NCBI GenBank assembly: GCA_017308345.1
Contig: JAFKFE010001084.1
Location: 1 to 5,623, forward strand
Length of the DNA stretch: 5,623 bases
Reading direction: 5' to 3'
From: Alphaproteobacteria bacterium
GTDB taxonomy: Bacteria > Pseudomonadota > Alphaproteobacteria > Rhizobiales > Rhizobiaceae
Below, piece after piece: positions 1-5,623 of this stretch; within the stretch, counting starts at the first letter, position 1; each line of letters opens with the position of its first letter. A program made the position numbers and the translations under genes. A model generated the notes under the pieces. It did no database searches, was not told the DNA's origin, and saw only the letters and a program-made list of their open reading frames with translations.

Positions 1-20
1 GGCCTGGAATGTATACAGGC

Positions 21-63
21 ATGCAACAGCAAGGTATTGCATTTGTTATATTAGTGTAACAAA
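21..63 (+). promoter_or_regulatory. Candidate promoter/operator of the MFS gene: two abutting inverted repeats
   Basis: Two perfect inverted repeats lie end to end before the exporter gene. The first is ATGCAA-N10-TTGCAT (21-42). The second is TTTGTTA-N8-TAACAAA (42-63). Each spans 22 bp, so their centres are about two helical turns apart. An extended -10-like element, TGTTATATT (44-52), lies inside the second repeat and would start transcription near 58-60, leaving a leader of about 12 nt. No convincing -35 box is present at the matching distance. The segment is clearly more AT-rich than the rest of the window. The arrangement fits a promoter covered by a dimeric repressor of TetR, GntR or LacI type, but the regulator family cannot be told and no regulator gene is in view. 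Confidence 0.45.
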
Positions 64-71
64 CCGATTTC

Positions 72-1262
72 ATGTCGTTGAGGATGATCTCGCCAAGGGT
101 TGAAATCGTTGCGCTCTGCGTCATGGTCAATGCCTGTGCCAGCTCGGCGCTTGCAGCAGTCATCCCCGTCTTCCTAACGTTGAACCTCCATGCCAATTAT
201 TTCGAGACGAGCCTTCTGGTGGTTGTGGGCACGTTGGCTTCCTCAGTAGCGACCTATGGGGTCGGCAGGACCAGCGACGCGGCGCGGCTACGCTATCCAA
301 TCGCCGTCGGATCCGCCGTTTGCGGATTGGCTGGCGCGCTGATCCTGGCTTTCGCGACGAGCTATCTAGGCTTCCTGCTCGTCTTTGCCTCGTTGTTAGC
401 TGTCGCCGGGAGCCTGTTTTCGCAGCTTATGGCGTTGGCCATTATCCATGCCAGATCATCCACCGCGATCATCCGCGCGGTCGCCAGCGGCGGCTGGGTG
501 ATCGGCCCCCCGCTCGGCGGGCTTATCGCCAGCTGGCAATCGCCGATGGCATTGTTTCTCACCATCGCCTCGATCTATGCGCTGCTGGCGCTGATGATCG
601 GCGCCATGGCGCTTCGCCCTCCACGGCCGGCCGCCACGGCGAGCGCAAGCAAGCTTGCCGCGAAAGCACCGGACAAAGAGCCTGCTTCGATCTTTCTGGT
701 CGTTTCCGTGCTGGCATCCATCCACTTCCTGCTGTCGGTCTGCGCGCTCGGCATTCCCTGGCGCATCGTTCAGATCGGCGGCAGCGAATATCATGTCGGA
801 CTGGCCTTCGCGATCACGGCGGCCGTGGAGATACCGCTGATCGCCTGCTCGAATATCATCGTCTCGCGCGCCGGCCAGGCCACGATGCTGGCGGTGTCGA
901 GCGCCATGCTGCTTGGCTATTTCGCGGCTGTTTGCCTGATTGACAGCGTACCGGCGATGGTGTCGCTCAGCGTCATCAACGGGACCGTGACGGGTATCAT
1001 GATGGGGCTCAGCCTGATCATCCTGCAGGAGCGTTTGCCCGACCGGCCAGCCCGTGCCAGCGCCATCTATTCGAACACGATCAGGCTGTCGTACGTGGCC
1101 GCCCTGCTTGCCGCCGGAGGCATTGCGCAGCAGATTTCGGTCGTCACCATCTTTCAGGTGGCGGGCGCGCTTGCTCTCTGCCTCACCCTCGGCCTGATCC
1201 TCTGGCAGCCGCTGGGTCGGCCTGCTTTGCGCCTGCGTGGTTCGAGCCTCAAGACATCCTGA
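72..1262 (+). CDS. MFS transporter, sugar efflux transporter (SET)-like
   Basis: This encodes an inner-membrane major facilitator protein of 396 residues, a normal length for a 12-helix exporter. Two hydrophobic halves (about 10-182 and 206-380) are separated by a polar, Ala/Lys-rich loop (about 183-205). Several stretches resemble E. coli SetA as I recall it: a WVIGPPLGG motif (142-150) after an Arg at 135, AVEIP (251-255) before a short loop, and QERLPDRPARAS followed by SNT (319-336). Members of the SET family export sugars and sugar analogues by proton antiport. The substrate here is unknown. The ATG at 72 has no clear Shine-Dalgarno sequence. A second ATG at 84 is no better placed, so translation may start on a short, nearly leaderless mRNA. 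The gene converges on the ketosynthase gene with a 22-nt gap that holds only a weak inverted repeat. It may export the product of the neighbouring monooxygenase/ketosynthase pair, but that rests on position alone. Confidence 0.88.
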   Translation: MSLRMISPRVEIVALCVMVNACASSALAAVIPVFLTLNLHANYFETSLLVVVGTLASSVATYGVGRTSDAARLRYPIAVGSAVCGLAGALILAFATSYLGFLLVFASLLAVAGSLFSQLMALAIIHARSSTAIIRAVASGGWVIGPPLGGLIASWQSPMALFLTIASIYALLALMIGAMALRPPRPAATASASKLAAKAPDKEPASIFLVVSVLASIHFLLSVCALGIPWRIVQIGGSEYHVGLAFAITAAVEIPLIACSNIIVSRAGQATMLAVSSAMLLGYFAAVCLIDSVPAMVSLSVINGTVTGIMMGLSLIILQERLPDRPARASAIYSNTIRLSYVAALLAAGGIAQQISVVTIFQVAGALALCLTLGLILWQPLGRPALRLRGSSLKTS

Positions 1263-1284
1263 CCAGACGTCAGCTGCTACCTTG

Positions 1285-3051
1285 TCAGGCCGACGCGCGA
1301 CGGCTTTCGTGCATGAGACCGGCGCCTGCGATCGCCGGCAGCGGAAAGCGTCGCCGGCGAAGCGGCGCCGGCGCAAGCTCGATGCGGTAGCCAAGCGGCA
1401 GAAGCCGCTCCCAGGCGATATCGGCGCCATCGAGCCAACGGGTCATCGACACTTGGATGTCTTCGCCCAAGTCGGCGGGAGCGACGTCGGCCCGCGCCTG
1501 CTCCAGACCATGGGCGATGCTTCCCAGCCAACCGGCAAGTGCCTCCTTCGACTGGCATGGAAAGGCCGCTCGCCGCAGCTTGTGGGGCCGTCCGGCGGCG
1601 AGCGTAAACGAAATATCAGGCAACGAAACCGAAGGGCTTCGCCGCAGCCATTGCAGCAGGCTGTCGGCCGATGCGGCGAGGTCGGCCTCATCATCGCCGG
1701 AGAGCACGAAGGGCAGCGCGTGCCCGTTTCCATCGTCGTGCTGCTGAGGGGCCTCGCCCAGCACGACATGGGCGTTGCAGCCGCCCAGTCCATAAGCATG
1801 CACGCCAGCCAGGAAAGGCCGGCCCGACGACAGGTCGCCGATACCTATGTTGTCGCGCAGCACACCGACTGCGCGGGGGCGCAGCGCCGCATCCTCGACC
1901 AAGTGGCGGTGCGCGCGCGTTGCGGGCATCGTGCCGTGCCGCATCGCCATGACCACCTTGATGATCTGCGACATGCCGCCGGCGGCTTCGAGGAAGCCGA
2001 TATTGCCCTTGACGGACCCGATGCGCAGCCCCTCGCCGAAAACCTTCTGAAACGCGAGCAGCTCGCTGAGGTCGCCACCACCGCCATTGCCATGCGCCTC
2101 GACATAGGCGGCCGTCCGCGGATCGAGGCCGTGCCGCCGCCATGTCCTTTCAATCAGTTCGGCCTGCGCGGAGGCGCTCGGGCGCGTGAGGCCACCGGAT
2201 GCCGCGCCCTGGTGATTGACGCCACCGCCATGGATGACGGCATGGATCGTGTCGCGGTCGCCGAGCGCATTTTCCAGTGGCTTGAGAACCAGCGCCGCAG
2301 CTCCCTCGCCCAGCACCTGCCCACGCGAATCCCGGTCGAAAGGTGCGCTTTCGCCTGTGACGCTGAGCAGTCCCAGTTCCTGCAATCTGACCAGACGGCT
2401 GGGCTCCAGGAGAAGACTGACGCCGCCGACGATCGCCTGCTCGCATTCGCCGCTCCTGATCGCCTCGACAGCGCGGTGAACCGCGACCAGCGCGCTGGAG
2501 CAGGCCGTGTCCACCACCTCGCTCGGACCTTGCAGGTCGAAGACATAGGAGATCCGGTTCGGCACCATCGTGTGGGCGGCACCGGTCGCGAGATACATGC
2601 GCGAAATTTCGTCCCAGTCGCCTTCCCGCGCGTAGAACTGGAAGTCAGGATTGTAGACGGCGGCGAAGACGCCGGTCGTTCTGTGCCTGAAATCCTCCAG
2701 CCGGTAGCCTGCATTCGCAACCGCCAGCCAAGCCTCCTCCAGCATGACGCGCTGGTGGGGATCGATCGTCTCGGCTTCGCGCGGCGAAATGCGGAAGAGC
2801 GCATTGTCGAAGTCGAGGACATCGGCTAGCGCGCCGACCTTCGGCACGGCGATGCGGTCGTCGGCGCACCAGGGCCAACGGTGGCGAGGCGGTGGCGAGA
2901 ACAGGTCGCGCCCCTCGATCAGGGTGCGGTGATAGGCATCCGGCCCGACGCTGCCGGGAAAGCGGCACGACATGCCGACGACCGCCATCGGCTGAGGCCG
3001 CGCGGCCGATGTCTGTCCGAGACCGTCGCGGTTTTTCGGCTCCAGACCCAT
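1285..3051 (-). CDS. Stand-alone type I PKS beta-ketoacyl synthase with post-KS linker, atypical active site
   Basis: The protein has 588 residues. A thiolase-fold ketosynthase domain covers about 20-435 (start PMAVVGMSCRFPG, end NAHVVLGEAP). A linker follows (about 447-575), with a VSLPDISFTLAAGR segment and a DIAWERL...PLP tail like those after KS domains in modular, especially trans-AT, PKS proteins. It stops there: no AT, KR, DH or carrier domain follows. The nucleophile is C184 (DTACSS), the first His is H320 (VEAHG) and the conserved Lys is K348. The second catalytic His of KxNIGH is replaced by F353 (codon TTC at 1995-1993). HGTGT reads HGNGG, and the GFGGTN gate Phe is L422. A KS normally condenses a Cys-bound acyl chain with a decarboxylating malonyl-ACP. 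Without the second His, elongation is doubtful, and acyl transfer or proofreading is possible. The ATG starts 5 nt after the monooxygenase stop. A GTG at 3060 overlapping that stop (GTGA) is an alternative start. A GAGGA lies only 2 nt before the ATG, so translational coupling is likely. Confidence 0.93.
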   Translation of the reverse strand: MGLEPKNRDGLGQTSAARPQPMAVVGMSCRFPGSVGPDAYHRTLIEGRDLFSPPPRHRWPWCADDRIAVPKVGALADVLDFDNALFRISPREAETIDPHQRVMLEEAWLAVANAGYRLEDFRHRTTGVFAAVYNPDFQFYAREGDWDEISRMYLATGAAHTMVPNRISYVFDLQGPSEVVDTACSSALVAVHRAVEAIRSGECEQAIVGGVSLLLEPSRLVRLQELGLLSVTGESAPFDRDSRGQVLGEGAAALVLKPLENALGDRDTIHAVIHGGGVNHQGAASGGLTRPSASAQAELIERTWRRHGLDPRTAAYVEAHGNGGGGDLSELLAFQKVFGEGLRIGSVKGNIGFLEAAGGMSQIIKVVMAMRHGTMPATRAHRHLVEDAALRPRAVGVLRDNIGIGDLSSGRPFLAGVHAYGLGGCNAHVVLGEAPQQHDDGNGHALPFVLSGDDEADLAASADSLLQWLRRSPSVSLPDISFTLAAGRPHKLRRAAFPCQSKEALAGWLGSIAHGLEQARADVAPADLGEDIQVSMTRWLDGADIAWERLLPLGYRIELAPAPLRRRRFPLPAIAGAGLMHESRRASA

Positions 3052-3056
3052 GATCC

Positions 3057-4100
3057 TCACGCTTCGACGGTCTCGAAGCTGTGCTTTAGTTCGGCAAGGA
3101 AGGGCAGGTTGGCGCGGATGTCCGCGACGGATGGCCCATAGTCGAGCAGGCAGGCGATCTCGCCCACGCCTGCCTCTCTGGCGGCAAGTGCGAATTTCCG
3201 CGTCTCGGCCACCGTGCCGAACAATGCCGCCGTACTGAAATAGCGCTCGAAGGAATATTCCGCCATCTGATCGATCTCTTGCGCCGAAAGCTGGCGGCCG
3301 ACATCGACGGCGCCGCCCTGCAGGTGGCTCATCAGGCTGGTCTTGATGTAGTCGAGGAACGGGCCGCGCACCGAGCGGTGCACCGTCTCGATTTCCTCGT
3401 GCACGAAGGTGTGCAGCATCAGCGTGACCGTGCCGGTGTCGGGATCGAGACCGGCGCTCCTGCGTCCTTCCCGGTAGCGCGCCGTCTTCTGCGCCAGCTG
3501 TTCCAGCGAGATGCCGGCAAGCATGGTCAGCACGTTCATGCCGAGCTCGCCGGCGCGCCGGAAGCTTTCCGGTTGCTTGGTCGCGGTCAGCCACAGATTG
3601 GGCTCCGCCTGCAGCGGGCGCGGATAGGTGACGATCGGCGTCGCCTTGCCGGCGCCATTGGGGTAATTCACCGGCTGGCCCCGCCACAGCGCGCGGATCT
3701 CCTCGATGCGCTCGAACCACAGCTCGCGCAGATTCGGATAGGCTGACGGCGCCAGCACGAAGTCGTTGACGTTCCATCCGCTCGCCAGCGCCAGGTCGAC
3801 GCGGCCGTGGGAGAGATTGTCCACCACCGACCAGGATTCCACGATGCTTGCCGGGTGATGGAGCGGCACCACGGTGCTGCCCGCCCGCAGGCGGATGTTG
3901 GTGGTGATCGAAGCCAGATAGGCGGCGATCACCGCCGGGTTCGGATAGATGCCGCCCATGGTGTGGAAGTGGCGCTCTGGGATCCACACGGCCTCGAAGC
4001 CGTGGCGGTCGCCATAGCGCGCCATTTCCGAGATTACGGCATAGGCGCCCCCCGCCTCTTCCGGATAGGAGTTGGAAAAGAAGATCAGGCTGAACTTCAT
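3057..4100 (-). CDS. Stand-alone natural-product luciferase-like monooxygenase (MupA/Atu3671-like LLM)
   Basis: This 347-residue TIM-barrel flavin monooxygenase is expected to use FMNH2 and O2 in the cytoplasm. The whole length matches the luciferase-like family known mainly as an inserted domain or free-standing enzyme in NRPS and PKS pathways. Matching segments in order are the N-terminal strand MKFSLIFFSN, WIPERHFH (39-46), RAGSTVVPLHHP (72-83), SVVDNLSHGRVDLALASGW (91-109), LWLTAT (169-174), the family-typical LMLHTF (227-232), FERYF...ALFGT (284-296) and EIACLLDYG (314-322). Such enzymes have been linked to oxygenation of carrier-bound intermediates; the substrate here cannot be read from sequence. 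The ATG at 4100 is supported by GAGGA 7 nt upstream. A same-strand frame starting at 4161 runs through the gene into the KS, but it is an overlapping shadow frame that lacks the family motifs. The ketosynthase gene follows after 5 nt, so the two form an operon. No carrier protein is encoded next to them in this window. Confidence 0.92.
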   Translation of the reverse strand: MKFSLIFFSNSYPEEAGGAYAVISEMARYGDRHGFEAVWIPERHFHTMGGIYPNPAVIAAYLASITTNIRLRAGSTVVPLHHPASIVESWSVVDNLSHGRVDLALASGWNVNDFVLAPSAYPNLRELWFERIEEIRALWRGQPVNYPNGAGKATPIVTYPRPLQAEPNLWLTATKQPESFRRAGELGMNVLTMLAGISLEQLAQKTARYREGRRSAGLDPDTGTVTLMLHTFVHEEIETVHRSVRGPFLDYIKTSLMSHLQGGAVDVGRQLSAQEIDQMAEYSFERYFSTAALFGTVAETRKFALAAREAGVGEIACLLDYGPSVADIRANLPFLAELKHSFETVEA

Positions 4101-4145
4101 GGTCGGTCCTCGTCGGCCACACCTCCGGATCCGCTATCCCGGCAG

Positions 4146-4175
4146 TGACGCAACCCGTCATCCAGTCGCCGCGAC
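4146..4175. promoter_or_regulatory. Two small inverted repeats upstream of the monooxygenase gene
   Basis: The 112-nt gap between the binding-protein gene and the monooxygenase gene contains two short inverted repeats besides the hairpin near its far end. One is TGACG-N5-CGTCA (4146-4160). The other is GTCGC-N1-GCGAC (4165-4175). They lie 46-75 nt before the monooxygenase ATG, where an operator could sit. I could not find a convincing -35/-10 pair here. In GC-rich DNA such 5-bp arms can arise by chance, so this is a weak call. Confidence 0.2.
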
Positions 4176-4177
4176 GT

Positions 4178-4208
4178 GAAGCCGGCCCGGGCGTGCCGGG
4201 CCGGCCTC
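4178..4208 (-). terminator. Strong GC hairpin after the sugar-binding protein gene (attenuator or terminator without U-tract)
   Basis: A perfect 10-bp stem GCCGGCCCGG / CCGGGCCGGC (4181-4190 with 4196-4205) closes a 5-nt loop. Beyond one mismatch, two more base pairs extend it. On the minus strand it begins 7 nt after the reconstructed stop codon of the binding protein. No U-run follows (the next bases are TTCACG), so it is not a textbook intrinsic terminator. Hairpins placed like this after periplasmic binding-protein genes often protect the upstream mRNA from 3' decay and reduce transcription into the next gene. Here it separates the ABC importer genes from the monooxygenase-ketosynthase pair. 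Confidence 0.6.
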
Positions 4209-4212
4209 GTGC

Positions 4213-5150
4213 TCAGAACGCCGGTTCGACCGAGGTGACGTTGTCCTTGGTGACGACGGTCAGCGGGATCGGCAGCCGATCCTTGACCTCCTTGCCATCC
4301 ATGATCTCCGCCATGGTGTTGATCGCCAGGCGGCCTGCACGATGGTCGAGTACATCTCGCCGCTCTTGATGGACGCGAAAGCGTCCTTCTGGCCGTTGAT
4401 GCCGACGATCGGCGGCGTCGGCTTGGACGGATTGGCTTCCTTCCAGGCATCGATGAAGCCGCGCGCCATGGTGTCGTCATTGGCGTAGACGCCGCTGATC
4501 TGGTCGCCGAAGCGGGTAATCAGGTCGCGGCTGACGACCAGCGCCTTCTGCTGGTCGAAGTCGGCGTTGACGGTGTCCAGCACCTTGATGTCGGCGTTGG
4601 TCTCCTTGAGGCGGTCGGTGAAGCCGTTCACGCGGCCGATGGTGGTGCCGTTGCCGGCCTGGCCGGCGATGATGACAACGGCGCCCTTGCCGCCCAGCGC
4701 CTTGCTCAGCGAATCCGCCGCCATCTTGCCTTCCTCATAGACGTCCGGCCCGGTGAAGGATTTGATGAAAGGCTTAGCGTCGTCGCTCATCGGCGAGTTG
4801 ATGAGGATCGCCGGGATGTTCGCCTGCTGCGCGCGGGCGAGGCCCGGAATATAGGCCTGCGGGTCGAGCGGCCACAGGATGATGCCGTCGACCTTGCGCG
4901 CCACGCAGGTGTTGAGCTGCTCGGTGCCCTTCTGCACGTCGAAATCCTGGCTGAGGCTCAGCACCTCGACGCCAAGTTCCTTGGCGCGGGCCTCGAGCGC
5001 CTTGTTGGCCGGCGTCGCATAGGCATGCGAATCCGCAGCCGTAACGTAGCAGACGGTCTTGGCGCTCGCCCATCCGGTCGAGGCGAGAAGCGCCACTGCG
5101 GCGATTTTGAGCATGCTTTTCTTGCCAATCATACTTTTCCTCCCAGTCAT
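4213..5150 (-). CDS. Sugar ABC transporter periplasmic substrate-binding protein (RbsB/CUT2 type), frameshifted near the C-terminus
   Basis: This is a periplasmic type I sugar-binding protein that delivers substrate to an RbsC-type permease. A signal peptide (basic start, hydrophobic core KIAAVALLA, cleavage after ASA near residue 30) precedes the mature KTVCYVTAADSHAY. Typical features are DGIILWPLD (88-96), IPAILINSP (112-120), GRVNGFTDRL (172-181), VYANDDTMARGF (221-232) and VGINGQKDAF (249-258). The sugar is not identifiable. The frame breaks after V271-Q272. The uninterrupted frame runs off into an Arg/Trp-rich tail ending at 4260. The next frame gives a sensible C-terminus, from GRLAINTMAEIMDGKE to TSVEPAF, ending in TGA at 4213-4215. 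One missing base, probably a G near 4334-4335, explains this, and restoring it gives 312 residues. Whether it is a true mutation or a sequencing error is open. The ATG at 5150 overlaps the permease stop (ATGA). The ATG at 5132 has the better Shine-Dalgarno (GGGAGG, 6-nt spacer) and may be the real start, giving 306 residues. Confidence 0.85.
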
Positions 5151-5161
5151 ACTTTTGCTCC
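5112..5161 (-). repeat. 18-nt tandem repeat carrying the start region of the binding-protein gene
   Basis: Read on the minus strand, a unit of about 18 nt occurs three times: GGAG(C/G)AAAAGTATGA(C/T)TGG at 5161-5143 and at 5143-5125 (17 of 19 positions identical), then a degenerate copy around GCAAGAAAAGCATG (5125-5112). Each copy has a purine-rich Shine-Dalgarno-like stretch and an in-frame ATG (5150, 5132, 5114). In the protein this shows as the repeat MTGRKS-MIGKKS-M. The duplication multiplies possible starts and lengthens the basic n-region of the signal peptide. Confidence 0.75.
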
Positions 5162-5623
5162 TTGAGTGATTGGTTCGTCGCGAATGAGCGCTGGGCGCGT
5201 GCCCGGAGCCCTCCCCTTGGTGGTAACAGCCCGATCGAGCACGACGAGCAGGATCAGGATCAGCCCGGACACGACCTGCTGGACGTATGCGGGTATGGAC
5301 TGGAACTCCATCGCGATGGTCAGCGAGCCGATCGTCAGCACGCCGCCCAGCGTGCCGAGCGCGGATCCCTTGCCGCCTTCGAGACGGGTTCCGCCGACGA
5401 CGACGGCGGCGATGACGGCGACCGTCAGTTCCGAGCCGAAGACGGGCGAACCGGTGTTGGTGACCAGGCTTTGCAGCACCCCGGCGATGCCCGCCAGCGT
5501 GCCGGCGAAGACGAAGCCGAGAAAGACGATGCGATCGGATGCAATGCCGCTTTCCTTGGCGGCTGCCGGATTGGAGCCGACGGCAAAGACGTTGCGGCCG
5601 GGAATGCTGCGCGTCAGCCAGAC
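5147..5623 (-). CDS. Sugar ABC transporter permease (RbsC/CUT2 type), C-terminal part
   Basis: The reading frame is open from the window edge to the TGA at 5147, so the 5' part of the gene is outside; 158 residues are visible. The first residues (SIPGRNVFAVGSNPAAAKESG) match the conserved cytoplasmic segment of RbsC-like permeases. A hydrophobic helix follows (RIVFLGFVFAGTLAGIAGVL), then the family signature VAVIAAVVVGGTRLEGGKGS with LGTLGGVLTIG, and a last membrane helix (VVSGLILILLVVLDRAV). A polar tail of about 28 residues ends the protein. It forms the membrane channel of an importer that works with the binding protein encoded next. The stop codon overlaps the ATG at 5150 as ATGA, indicating translational coupling. 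The usual ATPase-permease-binding protein order predicts the ATPase gene just upstream, beyond the window. Confidence 0.9.
   Translation of the reverse strand, partial: VWLTRSIPGRNVFAVGSNPAAAKESGIASDRIVFLGFVFAGTLAGIAGVLQSLVTNTGSPVFGSELTVAVIAAVVVGGTRLEGGKGSALGTLGGVLTIGSLTIAMEFQSIPAYVQQVVSGLILILLVVLDRAVTTKGRAPGTRPALIRDEPITQGAKV

Noticed and set aside
1258..1289. Inverted repeat CCTGAC-N20-GTCAGG spanning the convergent stop codons, as a bidirectional terminator
   Set aside because: The stem is only 6 bp with a 20-nt loop and no T-run on either side, so chance is likely.
456..1430. Minus-strand open frame of 324 codons opposite the MFS gene
   Set aside because: Its composition is dominated by Arg, Asp, Gln and Gly, typical of an antisense frame. 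It spans the ends of two convergent real genes.
1237..2829. Long plus-strand open frame (530 codons) opposite the ketosynthase gene
   Set aside because: It is an antisense shadow in GC-rich DNA. It has no recognisable motif and lies opposite a gene with clear catalytic motifs.
4101..4145. A sigma-70 promoter for the monooxygenase gene from a TTGCGT-like hexamer
   Set aside because: No acceptable -10 hexamer lies 16-18 nt downstream of the TTGCGT.
3052..4161. Same-strand frame reading through from 4161 into the KS, which would make a 958-residue fusion protein
   Set aside because: The upstream 370 codons overlap the well-matched monooxygenase gene in another frame and show no domain motifs. 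KS homology begins only shortly after the ATG at 3051.
4335..4340. Programmed ribosomal frameshift in the binding-protein gene
   Set aside because: No slippery heptamer or downstream stimulatory structure is apparent at the shift, and this protein family has no known programmed frameshift. A deletion or sequencing error is simpler.

Overview
The window is GC-rich chromosome- or megaplasmid-type DNA. Its dense genes, CUT2 sugar ABC transporter genes and codon use suggest a proteobacterium, most likely an alphaproteobacterium of the Rhizobiales (Rhizobium/Mesorhizobium/Agrobacterium-like). This placement is inferred from gene content and style, not from a marker gene.

Layout. A short AT-rich segment (1-71) holds two abutting inverted repeats and an extended -10-like element. 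It leads into a plus-strand gene for an MFS exporter of the SET (sugar efflux transporter) type (72-1262). Everything else is on the minus strand and converges on the MFS gene, leaving a 22-nt gap. Read in the direction of transcription (right to left), it comprises four genes. The first is the 3' part of an RbsC-type sugar ABC permease, cut by the window edge. The second is an RbsB-type periplasmic sugar-binding protein whose frame is broken by one missing base near the C-terminus. After a strong hairpin and a 112-nt gap comes a stand-alone luciferase-like flavin monooxygenase of the type usually found as a domain inside NRPS/PKS megasynthases. Five nt further on is a stand-alone polyketide-synthase ketosynthase (KS) carrying the post-KS linker but no AT, KR or carrier domain.

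How they may work together. The permease and binding protein are two parts of one sugar importer; the ATPase is probably upstream, outside the window. The monooxygenase and KS are almost certainly translated together and look like a minimal natural-product pair detached from an assembly line. The MFS exporter on the opposite side could export a product, but only proximity supports that.

Most notable point. The KS keeps the catalytic Cys (C184) and first His (H320) but has Phe (F353) where the second catalytic His of the KxNIGH motif belongs. Its HGTGT and GFGGTN motifs are also altered. This suggests a non-elongating or repurposed ketosynthase working with a flavin oxygenase, possibly an undescribed small biosynthetic system. 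No RNA genes, insertion sequences, CRISPR arrays or attachment sites are visible. The only stretch longer than 100 nt without a coding call is the 112-nt gap at 4101-4212.
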